Made by a program: the position numbers and the translations under genes. A DNA stretch of 54,866 nt, taken from contig JAJPIZ010000003.1 in assembly GCA_021324435.1 (NCBI GenBank), forward strand, positions 1 to 54,866, read 5' to 3'. The first letter of the stretch is position 1, and every line of letters starts with the position of its first letter. This stretch comes from Anaerolineae bacterium (lineage in GTDB: Bacteria > Chloroflexota > Anaerolineae > Anaerolineales > Villigracilaceae). Below, piece after piece: positions 8,332 through 16,609 of this stretch. The notes under the pieces were generated by a model, which was not told the DNA's origin, did no database searches, and worked only from the letters and a program-made list of their open reading frames with translations.

Positions 8332-8853
8332 CTATTCGGCTTTTACATCCCCATCATTATTCCCCAGCCCCAAATCCCGCAGGGCATCGTCCATGCTAAC
8401 GCCCTCCTGCCGCATGCCGGGGACCGGTGTGCCGCAATACGGGCAAATATTCCACGGCAATTCCATCAGCCTGCCGCAGTGATGACAGGTCTTCTTTAAT
8501 TTCGTGTGGCAGTTGGGGCATACCTGCCAGTCATCCTTGACGCGGCGTTCACAGCCCGGGCAAAGCGGAAGTTCCTCCAGGGTTTGAAGAAGGGCCTCCT
8601 CTTCCAGCGTGTGTTGATATTCCTCTTCGAGCGTGCGTGCTGGACGCAGAATCAAATATACGAGAACGCCCGGCAGATTCAACACAGCCGCGAGCAGAGC
8701 GGACAAAATGTGTACAAGCGGGTCGCGAGCGCGGGAACGGATGTCGCGATACGTCCAGATAACGAGAGCAATCCACAGGGCGGCCAGGAACGCTCCGCCG
8801 AAGGCGGTCAGAACGAGAAGGAAGTTGCTGAGAAAAGTCGGATCAAAAGACAT
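8332..8853 (-). CDS. Membrane protein with double zinc ribbon
   Basis: A 173-residue protein with two N-terminal membrane segments (about residues 10-33 and 48-68), a short acidic helix (EEEYQHTLEEEALLQ), and a double zinc ribbon with four C-x-x-C pairs (CPGC, CPNC, CHHC, CPYC between residues 97 and 141). The layout (TM-TM-zinc ribbon) is common among bacterial small membrane adapters. It lies 12 bases upstream of the OSBS-like gene, and both may be co-transcribed. Function unknown. Confidence 0.75.
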   Translation of the reverse strand: MSFDPTFLSNFLLVLTAFGGAFLAALWIALVIWTYRDIRSRARDPLVHILSALLAAVLNLPGVLVYLILRPARTLEEEYQHTLEEEALLQTLEELPLCPGCERRVKDDWQVCPNCHTKLKKTCHHCGRLMELPWNICPYCGTPVPGMRQEGVSMDDALRDLGLGNNDGDVKAE

Positions 8854-8899
8854 GAAAGCTCCTCATGTAATCATCACAAAGAAAAATCTGCGGACGACT

Positions 8900-10387
8900 C
8901 TATCCTCCAACCGAACCGCCAATAATCCCGCCCTCTGTCAACTTCCGAAGATCGGAGAGCGCCGATTCAATTTCTTCCGCTTTGACCGGACGATCTTCAT
9001 CGCGATGCTTGAGTAATCCCGCCTTCGCTTTCTCGACGGCGAGTTCGCGAATCGACGCGTTCTTTGCCAATGCCTCTTTTACCAATGTCGCGCCCTGCGA
9101 GTAGCCGATCAGCGGATTCAAAGCCGTGATCACAATCGCATTTTTCGAGAGCCAGCCTTCCGCCTTCTCGCGATTCGCCGTTACGCGTTTCACGGCGCGT
9201 TCGGTAAACGCGTTGACCGCGCCGATGGTCACCTGCATCATTTCGAACAAATTGTGCGCGATGATCGGCATCATCACATTCAATTCCAACTGTCCGGCCT
9301 GCACCGCAAGCGCCACGGTCGTATCGCAACCGATCACATGGAACATGGCCTGATCGAGCATCTCGGCCATCACCGGATTCACTTTGCCCGGCATGATGCT
9401 CGATCCAGGCTGAACAGCGGGCAATCGAATTTCATCCAGTCCAGTTGATGGCCCCGAGGCCAGCAACCGAAAATCATTTGCGATGCGGATCAGGGTCAAT
9501 GCCAGTGTGCGAATCGCGGAAGAGAAATCTGCCGCGTCTGCCATGGACTGCATGGACTCGAATAAATTATCAGACTCGTACAATTTAAGTCCGGTTAACT
9601 CGGATAATTTTTTCACCATTCGCTTGTGATACTCAGGATGTGCGTTCAAACCGGACCCGACCGCGGTGCCGCCAATTCCCAGCCTCCTCAACCCCTCAGC
9701 AGACCGCGCCACGCGTTCAGCATCGCGCGCGACGGCTCGGGCGTACGCGCCAAACTCCTGACCAAGGCGGACCGGCACAGCGTCCTGAAGATGCGTGCGC
9801 CCCGATTTGACGATTCCATCAAACTCAACTGCCTTTGCCTCCAGCGCGGATTGAAGTCCTTTCAGCGCGTCGAGCAATTCGTTCAGCCGCCACAGCGCGC
9901 CCAAGCGAATCGAAGTTGGAATCACATCATTTGTGGATTGGGCCATATTGACATGATCGTTCGGATGAACATAATACCTGCCCAATCCTCCGCCGAGAAT
10001 CTGTGTGGCGCGGTTGGCGATCACTTCATTCGCGTTCATGTTGTGGCTTGTCCCCGCGCCGGCCTGGAACGGATCCACGACAAATTCGGAATCCCATTTT
10101 GCATCCATCACTTCCTGCGCGGCCTGCGAGATTGCAGAATAAAGTTGCTTGGCAGTGAACTTCTTGCCATCTACTTCGCGGTCGTTGAACAAGCCAAGAT
10201 CAAAATTGACCTCCGCCGCAGCGCGTTTCACCGCCGCGATGGACCAGATGAACGCCCGCCACGGACGCAAACCTGATATTGGAAAGTTCTCCACGGCGCG
10301 CTCGGTTTGGACTCCGTACAGAGCATTTGCAGGGACGCGCAACTCTCCCAGCGAATCTTTTTCAACGCGAAAATCCTGTGCAGTCAT
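8900..10387 (-). CDS. Aspartase/fumarase superfamily lyase, aspartase-like
   Basis: A 495-residue lyase of the class II fumarase/aspartate ammonia-lyase superfamily. The superfamily signature GSSIMPGKVNPV is present, as are GTSHNMNANEVIANRA, NMAQSTNDVIPT and SGRTHLQDAVPVRLGQE. The N-terminal ALYGVQTERAVENFPISG and the S-H-N-M-N-A-N version of the second motif are closer to aspartases, which convert aspartate to fumarate and ammonia. GGTAVGSGLNAHPEY is fumarase-like. I call it aspartase-like and leave fumarate hydratase as the alternative. The start at 10387 (MTAQDF...) is preferred because it directly precedes the FRVEKDSLGE segment that begins family members; an ATG at 10405 is also in frame. 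Confidence 0.85.
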   Translation of the reverse strand: MTAQDFRVEKDSLGELRVPANALYGVQTERAVENFPISGLRPWRAFIWSIAAVKRAAAEVNFDLGLFNDREVDGKKFTAKQLYSAISQAAQEVMDAKWDSEFVVDPFQAGAGTSHNMNANEVIANRATQILGGGLGRYYVHPNDHVNMAQSTNDVIPTSIRLGALWRLNELLDALKGLQSALEAKAVEFDGIVKSGRTHLQDAVPVRLGQEFGAYARAVARDAERVARSAEGLRRLGIGGTAVGSGLNAHPEYHKRMVKKLSELTGLKLYESDNLFESMQSMADAADFSSAIRTLALTLIRIANDFRLLASGPSTGLDEIRLPAVQPGSSIMPGKVNPVMAEMLDQAMFHVIGCDTTVALAVQAGQLELNVMMPIIAHNLFEMMQVTIGAVNAFTERAVKRVTANREKAEGWLSKNAIVITALNPLIGYSQGATLVKEALAKNASIRELAVEKAKAGLLKHRDEDRPVKAEEIESALSDLRKLTEGGIIGGSVGG

Positions 10388-10432
10388 TACAAACTCCCGG
10401 AACAAAATTCACAAGCAGGCTTATTTTACACC

Positions 10433-11707
10433 TTATGGTGTATGGAAATCGAAGTGCCAATCCAAGCCGTCCGACCAATCGCTGGAGGTCTCTCCGATGA
10501 CTTGATAAAAAGTCGTGCCGGGTTTCAAGTAGATGGGCGTTCCTGACGCGGCGGTAATCAAAAGCGGTTGGTCAATGTCGGTTCGAGACCAATATGCAGG
10601 AAAGGCAAAGCCATCTCGAAACACATACGCCTTGCCCGAATCCACCAGATTGACATGGAAGACTTCGTCCTGTTGCTCGAATTCGTTGGCGAACGTATGC
10701 GAGACGTACAAAACAATCACATTATCTGCGGCGACTTGCTCCTTGGTCAGGTCGTCCATCAAAGGAGCGTAGGTCTCCGGCTTGTTGTCGCGCGTATCAT
10801 TGGCCTCCTGAAAACGCAGGTATCGCCCGGAGGCCGGGTCATATTGCCAGTAGTTGTAATCATCAGTGGAATAGCGGGTGAAGACGCGGCTGACCGCCCA
10901 TCCACCTTGCGGAGGCACTATGCTGAAGAAGCCACTGCGGAGATTTTGGCGCGAGTTGTCCATGCGCTGGCGGGCGGCGCAATCATTCCATTTCGTGGTG
11001 TTGAAATAGGCGTTGTTGTAACTTTCGATCTGGCGTTTTCCCCCAAAGAATGGCGGACACTCGCCAAATCCCGGCACAACCAAAAGATCGGAAAGACTCC
11101 CGCTTTTGAAGTAGGTGTATTCGCGCGGATCGGCATATTTGAACACATAAAAGGCGTGATACATGCGCGCCACATGCTCGTCAAAGTAACGGCCTGAGCG
11201 TACCGGCCCGACCTGTTTGGCGTCATTGCCATAATAAATGGCGATGAAACGCGTTAGCAAATCTTCGATATAGTATTCATAAACAACATCTGCAAGACTC
11301 AAGCCGGATTGCGGCCGAATGTAGCGAGGATAATTTGCCACCTTGATCGCCAGCGGGCGACGATTCAACAACGCGGGATCGGAAGGCGGCAAGCCAGTCA
11401 GCGGATTGATCTCAATGGGAGAAAAAATCGCCGCATCCGACGGCGTGGCGATAACCGGAACAATCAATGAATTTCCGCGGACCTGGGTTGTGGGATACGG
11501 CGTGAAGGTCACGGCGGGTCGAGGAGTGAAAGGAACACCGAAAGGAGAATCGTAGACGCCGGGTTGAAAGGGCGTGGGCGTAAAAGAATCTTGTGAAGCG
11601 GAGGCCGATTCGGGGTCCGGACCGGAAGCGCAAGACGTCAGCATCGCGAATAAAAACAAAACAAATCCAAGCGAAAGAAATACCCCTGAAGCGCCTCGGT
11701 ATCGCAT
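10433..11707 (-). CDS. DUF3048 domain lipoprotein
   Basis: A 424-residue exported lipoprotein with signal peptide and lipobox LTSC (residues 22-25 from the ATG at 11707), then a Thr/Pro-rich linker and a two-domain DUF3048 body. The N-terminal domain has RRPLAIKVANYPRYIRPQSG followed by LADVVYEYYIED and FIAIYYGND. The C-terminal domain contains VIVLYVSHTFANEF and ends in a short beta-rich segment. The family is YerB-like, and its molecular function is unknown. A longer frame to 11758 exists, but the ATG directly before the signal peptide is better. It is transcribed divergently from the complex I-like cassette starting at 11780. Confidence 0.85.
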   Translation of the reverse strand: MRYRGASGVFLSLGFVLFLFAMLTSCASGPDPESASASQDSFTPTPFQPGVYDSPFGVPFTPRPAVTFTPYPTTQVRGNSLIVPVIATPSDAAIFSPIEINPLTGLPPSDPALLNRRPLAIKVANYPRYIRPQSGLSLADVVYEYYIEDLLTRFIAIYYGNDAKQVGPVRSGRYFDEHVARMYHAFYVFKYADPREYTYFKSGSLSDLLVVPGFGECPPFFGGKRQIESYNNAYFNTTKWNDCAARQRMDNSRQNLRSGFFSIVPPQGGWAVSRVFTRYSTDDYNYWQYDPASGRYLRFQEANDTRDNKPETYAPLMDDLTKEQVAADNVIVLYVSHTFANEFEQQDEVFHVNLVDSGKAYVFRDGFAFPAYWSRTDIDQPLLITAASGTPIYLKPGTTFYQVIGETSSDWSDGLDWHFDFHTP

Positions 11708-11779
11708 GTCATGATTGTACCAAATGCGCAAAGATGGAGCGTGGCGATTGCCCATCAAAACTGATAAAATTACCTGCCC

Positions 11780-13342
11780 ATGTTGATTCTAATCACCATT
11801 TTGCTTTTGTTTGCGGCGGCGCTGACTCTGGTCATCCTGCGGCTCACGCGCCCGGAATTCCGCTTCACCTGGGTAATCGCAGTGGCCGCTACCTTCCTGG
11901 CATGGATTACTGTTCTTCTTTGGCAGACTCAAATCCCGCTCTCGTTCACCCTGTTGCCGTGGCAACCCGCCAATTTATTTTCCACGTCCCCATCATTTTC
12001 CGCCGATGGACTTTCATGGCCGTATGCCGTCAGTCTGGTAACGCTGGCATTGGCCATCTTGCTGACCGCATCAGCGCGTGAGGGCTTTTCAAGTTCATTT
12101 GCATGGGCCGGTTCAATCACGCTATGTGGCCTTGGATTGCTGGCCGTGACAGCCGCTAATCCACTCACGCTGGCGATGGTATGGGCCGCCCTCGATCTGA
12201 CCGAATTGATCGTCATGTTGAGAACAGTCAACGAGCGCGAGGCCGGTGAACGTGTGGTGGCCGCGTTTTCGACACGCGCGATCGGGATCATATTGTTGAT
12301 TCTCGCCAATGTGGTCAGCAGTGCCTCGGGAAAAACAACAGAGTTTACTTCCATTCCGCCTCAGGCCGGACTTTTGCTTTTGGTCGCGGCTGGACTGCGC
12401 GTCGGCGTTTTGCCTTTGCACCTGCCTTATAGTTCCGAAACTTCTTTGCGCCGCGGACTTGGCACCGCCTTGCGCCTGGTCACGGCTTCGTCAAGTCTTG
12501 TGCTGTTAGCGCGCATCCCGACCGCGAGCCTTGCCTCTCCGCTCACCCCTTTTCTTTTGGTCTTCGCATGTATCGCCGCGTTGTATGGCGGCTGGATGTG
12601 GATGCGCGCACCGGATGAATTAACCGGCCGCCCCTATTGGTTGATTGGCCTCGGCGCGCTGGCCGTTGCATCTGCTTTGCGCGGCGACCAAAGTGGAGCC
12701 ACTGCCTGGGGCGTTGCGCTGGTTTTGGCGGGCGGCGCGTTGTTTCTAACATCCGTTCAACAAATCTGGCTTAACCGCGCCCTGTTGATCGGCGCATGGG
12801 CGCTGTCAACATTACCATTTTCATTGACGGCAGTCGGCTGGCAAACTGATGTTAGCGGCCTGACAATTTTCCTGCCGCTTTTACTGGCCGCCCAGGCTCT
12901 GATTATCGCCGGCTTTATCCGTCATGCACTGCGGCCTTCGACGCGCGCATCGCTTGAGTCACAGCCCGCCTGGGCAAGAAGCGTTTATCCCTTCGGGATC
13001 ATTCTCATGCTTTTGGTTCAACTTATTCTTGGGTTTTGGGGATGGGATGGAGCCATGCAGACCGGAGCATGGATCGCAGGACTCATCGCCTCATTACTGA
13101 CCCTTGGCCTGCTGTGGGCCACGCCGCGTCTTCCCGCCCTCAATCCGGTGCGCGCCCATTGGGTACAACCGACAACTGCCTCGCGCCTCGATCGGCTTTA
13201 TCAAAACCTGTGGGCTGTCTATATTTGGTTCGCGCGAATCAGCCAGACAATATCAACGACCCTCGAAGGCGAAGGCGGTATCATGTGGGCATTGCTATTC
13301 TTGATTTTATTCGTCTCGCTGATTGTTCAAAGGAAGCCATAA
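11780..13342 (+). CDS. Complex I-like antiporter subunit (NuoL/M/N-related), divergent
   Basis: A 520-residue membrane protein with about 14 hydrophobic segments. The region from about residue 110 to 330 follows the proton-antiporter fold of NuoL/NuoM/NuoN and Mrp proteins. A conserved glutamate sits in the fifth-helix-like segment (ALDLTELIVML), and a P-L-H motif occurs in LRVGVLPLHLPYSS. In true proton-pumping subunits a lysine precedes this P-L/F-H motif; here the equivalent position appears to be arginine. It is the first gene of a three-gene cassette (11780-15334) with no hydrophilic Nuo subunits nearby. Role in ion translocation is inferred from fold only. A TAAAAT box at 11765-11770 is nine bases upstream of the ATG. 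Confidence 0.7.
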   Translation: MLILITILLLFAAALTLVILRLTRPEFRFTWVIAVAATFLAWITVLLWQTQIPLSFTLLPWQPANLFSTSPSFSADGLSWPYAVSLVTLALAILLTASAREGFSSSFAWAGSITLCGLGLLAVTAANPLTLAMVWAALDLTELIVMLRTVNEREAGERVVAAFSTRAIGIILLILANVVSSASGKTTEFTSIPPQAGLLLLVAAGLRVGVLPLHLPYSSETSLRRGLGTALRLVTASSSLVLLARIPTASLASPLTPFLLVFACIAALYGGWMWMRAPDELTGRPYWLIGLGALAVASALRGDQSGATAWGVALVLAGGALFLTSVQQIWLNRALLIGAWALSTLPFSLTAVGWQTDVSGLTIFLPLLLAAQALIIAGFIRHALRPSTRASLESQPAWARSVYPFGIILMLLVQLILGFWGWDGAMQTGAWIAGLIASLLTLGLLWATPRLPALNPVRAHWVQPTTASRLDRLYQNLWAVYIWFARISQTISTTLEGEGGIMWALLFLILFVSLIVQRKP

Positions 13343-13343
13343 G

Positions 13344-13940
13344 ATGCTGGTTTCAGTCCTTCCATGGATCGCCGTTATGACCTTGCTGGCCACGTCCACT
13401 GGCCTGCTCCTCAACCGCGACTGGCGTCGGGACATGGGGTTGCTCTCGGTGCAATATCTCGCCGCGGCTTTTTTGGTTGGCCAACATTGGCCGCTCGGCA
13501 TGGCCGCCGCGAAACTTGTCACCGGCTGGATGGCAACCGCCGCGCTGGGTATGACTCTGAACGCATTGCCCTCGACCAAGCAAACGACCGAAGAGTTCTG
13601 GCCGCAAGGCCGCGCCTTTCGGCTCTTTATGGTAGGCATGATTGTGGTGTTGACAGTTTCCGTCACGCCGCGCGTCGAAGCCAACATTCCCGGACTTGGA
13701 ATGCCCGTAATCGCCGGAGGAATTTTATTAAGCGGCATCGGCCTTTTGCATCTCGGTACAACTTCACAGATCGAACGCGTAATCTTCGGACTCCTGACTG
13801 TTCTTGCCGGCTTTGAGATTCTATATGCGGGAGTCGAAGCTTCCATTCTCGTCGCGGCTTTGCTGGTTGTGGTCAATCTCGGGTTGGGCCTGGTCGGCGC
13901 GTATTTGTTGAATGCCTCCACTCCGGAGGAAGTTGCATGA
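13344..13940 (+). CDS. Membrane protein of the complex I-like cassette (198 aa)
   Basis: A 198-residue protein with about six membrane segments (roughly residues 3-21, 34-50, 54-72, 92-110, 119-140 and 150-190). The ATG at 13344 lies directly after the stop of the upstream antiporter-like gene, and its own stop overlaps the next start (ATGA at 13937), so the three genes are translationally coupled. In size and layout it recalls the small membrane subunits between antiporter genes of Mrp, Hyf or Nuo clusters (NuoJ/NuoK-like), but sequence motifs of those families were not recognised. Function is inferred from context. Confidence 0.65.
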   Translation: MLVSVLPWIAVMTLLATSTGLLLNRDWRRDMGLLSVQYLAAAFLVGQHWPLGMAAAKLVTGWMATAALGMTLNALPSTKQTTEEFWPQGRAFRLFMVGMIVVLTVSVTPRVEANIPGLGMPVIAGGILLSGIGLLHLGTTSQIERVIFGLLTVLAGFEILYAGVEASILVAALLVVVNLGLGLVGAYLLNASTPEEVA

Positions 13941-15334
13941 GCGCGCCGCTGATCTGGATCTTCACCCCGATGATCATTGGCGGACTCTCCTTCTTATTCT
14001 TTCGCGAGCGGACAGTGGCGGCAATTGGGGGCACCACCTCCCTGATCCTCGCCGGCATTGCATTGATCATTCCGATTGACGAAGCCTTGAAGATCGGACC
14101 GATCTCGCTCAAGATTGCCTCGTCCGCGATTTTGTTTGGACGCAGTCTCGTGCTCACGCCTGCCAATGCGCCTTTGCTGGTGTTAGTCTTCGGTATGAGC
14201 GCGCTGTGGTTCTTCGGGACCGAGGCGGCCGGTGTTGCGCGTCAACTTGTGCCCTATGGCTTGATCGTGACTGCGCTACTCGTGGCGTCCATCGCGGTTC
14301 AACCATTCTTGTTTGCCGCGCTATTGATCGAAATGGCCGTGTTGGTTTCAGTGCCTTTGCTGTCTCCGCCGGATCAAAAGCCCGGGCGCGGTCTGATTCG
14401 ATATCTCATCTATCAAACTCTCGCCATGCCATTCATCCTTTTCGCGGGGTGGCAACTGGCGGGCGTCGAGGCCAGCCCCGGCGATTTGGCGTTGACCGTT
14501 CAATCCACTGCTTTGCTCGGCCTGGGTTTTGTCTTCTTATTGGCAATCTTCCCGCTATATAGCTGGATTCCGCAATTGATGGAAGAAAGCTCACCCTATG
14601 TGGTTGGCTTTCTGCTTTGGATTTTGCCCACCATCGCGGCCATCTTTGGCATGGGCTTTTTGGATCGCTATGCCTGGCTCCGCAATTCCCCGTCCCTGAT
14701 GAGCGGTGTGCAAGTCATCGGATTGGTGATGCTGGTGACTGGCGGCTTGTGGGCCGCCTTTCAGCGTGATGTCGGACGGTTGATGGCATACAACACAGTG
14801 TCGGAGACAGGATTTATTTTGCTTGCCATTGGCCTAACTGCAAGCGCGGGCACGGACCTTGTCTTTCTTTTTCTGATTCCGCGCGGGCTTGGTCTTGCAA
14901 TTTGGGCGCTATCACTTTCGATTTTAAAAACGGATGATGGAACACATCACTTTAAATCCATGCAGGGGCTGGCGCGCACTTACCCAATCGCATCGGGGGG
15001 GTTGACTCTAGCCGCGCTCTCGACAACCGGTCTTCCTCTGCTGGCGGGTTTTCCGCCTCGCCTGGCTTTGTGGGAGGGATTGGCACACGAGGACCTGACC
15101 ATGGCAATCTGGTTCCTGGTCGGCCTGCTGGGTCTATTGACCGGCGCAGTCAGGATGATGGCAGTGCTGGTCACGGAGAAAGAGGAAACGCCCTGGAACT
15201 CGAAAGAGACCTGGGTTCAGCGCGCCATGCTTGGTCTGGGCATGATCGGGCTTTTCGTCCTCGGAATCTTCCCGCAAGTGCTTCGTCCTTTGCTCGATAA
15301 ACTGCCGTTGATGTTCCAGCATCTTGGACGTTGA
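13937..15334 (+). CDS. Second complex I-like antiporter subunit (NuoM/N-related), divergent
   Basis: A 465-residue membrane protein with about 13-14 hydrophobic segments and the antiporter fold. A glutamate is kept in the fifth-helix-like segment (ALLIEMAVLVS), the seventh-helix region reads LLAIFPLYSWIPQLMEESSP, and the second half contains FQRDVGRLMAYNTVSETGF, which closely matches the NuoM/N pattern Q-x-D-x-K/R-R-x-x-A-Y-S-x-x-x. The lysine normally found just before F-P-L/H is not present, and Y replaces H, so proton-pumping residues seem altered. It overlaps the preceding gene by four bases. Together the three genes look like a membrane module detached from the hydrophilic arm of complex I. 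Confidence 0.75.
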   Translation: MSAPLIWIFTPMIIGGLSFLFFRERTVAAIGGTTSLILAGIALIIPIDEALKIGPISLKIASSAILFGRSLVLTPANAPLLVLVFGMSALWFFGTEAAGVARQLVPYGLIVTALLVASIAVQPFLFAALLIEMAVLVSVPLLSPPDQKPGRGLIRYLIYQTLAMPFILFAGWQLAGVEASPGDLALTVQSTALLGLGFVFLLAIFPLYSWIPQLMEESSPYVVGFLLWILPTIAAIFGMGFLDRYAWLRNSPSLMSGVQVIGLVMLVTGGLWAAFQRDVGRLMAYNTVSETGFILLAIGLTASAGTDLVFLFLIPRGLGLAIWALSLSILKTDDGTHHFKSMQGLARTYPIASGGLTLAALSTTGLPLLAGFPPRLALWEGLAHEDLTMAIWFLVGLLGLLTGAVRMMAVLVTEKEETPWNSKETWVQRAMLGLGMIGLFVLGIFPQVLRPLLDKLPLMFQHLGR

Positions 15335-15357
15335 GACGAGCGCCGAATCGGCCATGC

Positions 15358-15363
15358 TATAAT
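15358..15363 (+). promoter_or_regulatory. -10 box and ribosome binding site of the coiled-coil gene
   Basis: TATAAT at 15358-15363 lies in the short gap after the antiporter cassette. A strong ribosome binding site (GGAGG, 15376-15380) precedes the ATG at 15386. No convincing -35 at the usual distance was seen. Confidence 0.5.
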
Positions 15364-15385
15364 TTAAACATCCGCGGAGGATTTC

Positions 15386-16576
15386 ATGGAATTCGAAGAT
15401 ATCATAAAACGTGTCGAGTGGCTCGATGAACAGCAGAGAAAGAACAAAACCGCGCTTGGGGAGTTGGGTGAACAATTGACCGCTCTCGAGGCGAGCGTCA
15501 ACGCGCTGACCAAACAGTTCAAGACCATGAGCAAGGAATTTAGCGACATCAGTATTGCCGCGGCGCGCCTGAATCAGTTCGACCAGATCATGGAAAAACA
15601 GCGGGCAGATTTGAACAAATCGCTTGAGGCGGCAGAAAAACAAACCATGCGTCGCGAGGCGGATGCATCCAAACTGCTTCGCGCGGAACTCGATGAGATT
15701 TCAAAAAAGTTGCTGAAACTGGACGAGATCGCCGAGCTGAACAAGAAATTCAAAGAGCGCGTTCACGAAGAACAACGACTCAATCTGGCCATGCAGGATA
15801 TGCAGGCAAAAGTCGAAGAAGCCGTCACACAAAACAGGAATATTCTCACGACCCAGAAAGCAATGGATGAGGCGCGCCGGCAGGACGCCAAGCGCATCGC
15901 AGACTTGCAGGGCGAAATGACCTCCGTCCGCAAGCGCGCCGACGACGCGCGCGAGAAAACTATTTTGCATTCCGACAACATCCGCAGTCTGGAAAGCCGC
16001 GTCAACGAATTGGTGCAGACTGAGAACAGCCGTCTCGAAGCGCAGGCAAACTTCCTTGAACAGCAGGCCGCGATGCAGATGGAACGCGACAAAGCCTGGA
16101 AAGACTGGCAGGAAACATACAGCACATTCAAGAAGCAGGCAGAGAACATGGAAGCGCAAATGACCGCGCTGGACGATTCGATTCGCGCCGCAAAACGCGC
16201 CCAGGATGCCTACAACGATCTGAATCAAAAGCTTGAGCGCCGCATCGCTGAAGTCAGCGAAATGCAAAGGCTGAGCGAGGACCGCATGCGTCAGGAATGG
16301 GTGGCGTTCAAGGCCGACGAACAAAAGCGCTGGACAGGTCACTCCCTTTCACAGGAAGAAGCCATGCGCGACCTCCGCAAAGACATGGACAAACTTGAAC
16401 AGCGCGTGACCTCGCTCGACGATATGTCTCAAACCATGCAGGATCAACTCCATCAAACCACAGACACCACCGAAAAACAATTACAGGAACTGATGAACAT
16501 CTCCAATGAATGGCTCACTGCTTACGAGCGCATCATGGGTCACGGCAAGACGAAAGCAAAGAAATCTGCAAAATGA
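15386..16576 (+). CDS. Long coiled-coil protein (396 aa), unknown function
   Basis: A soluble, highly charged protein that is almost completely heptad-repeat coiled coil from about residue 10 to 380, rich in Gln, Lys, Glu and Ala, with no signal peptide or membrane segment. It begins FEDIIKRVEWLDEQQRKNK and ends in a basic tail (GKTKAKKSAK). There are no catalytic motifs. It has its own promoter and strong ribosome binding site, so it is probably well expressed. A cytoplasmic scaffold, chromosome-associated or SMC-like helper role is possible but not shown by the sequence. Confidence 0.75.
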   Translation: MEFEDIIKRVEWLDEQQRKNKTALGELGEQLTALEASVNALTKQFKTMSKEFSDISIAAARLNQFDQIMEKQRADLNKSLEAAEKQTMRREADASKLLRAELDEISKKLLKLDEIAELNKKFKERVHEEQRLNLAMQDMQAKVEEAVTQNRNILTTQKAMDEARRQDAKRIADLQGEMTSVRKRADDAREKTILHSDNIRSLESRVNELVQTENSRLEAQANFLEQQAAMQMERDKAWKDWQETYSTFKKQAENMEAQMTALDDSIRAAKRAQDAYNDLNQKLERRIAEVSEMQRLSEDRMRQEWVAFKADEQKRWTGHSLSQEEAMRDLRKDMDKLEQRVTSLDDMSQTMQDQLHQTTDTTEKQLQELMNISNEWLTAYERIMGHGKTKAKKSAK

Positions 16577-16581
16577 ATATG

Positions 16582-16609
16582 GCAGGGGCGCAATATATTG
16601 TGCCCCTGC
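16582..16609. repeat. GCAGGGGC...GCCCCTGC hairpin in front of selB
   Basis: GCAGGGGC (16582-16589) pairs perfectly with GCCCCTGC (16602-16609), and the inner bases GCAA/TTGT extend the stem to about 12 pairs. It sits between the coiled-coil gene stop and the SelB start and leaves no room for a normal ribosome binding site. It may end upstream transcription or limit SelB translation. The same outer arms occur at 26124-26152. Confidence 0.65.
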
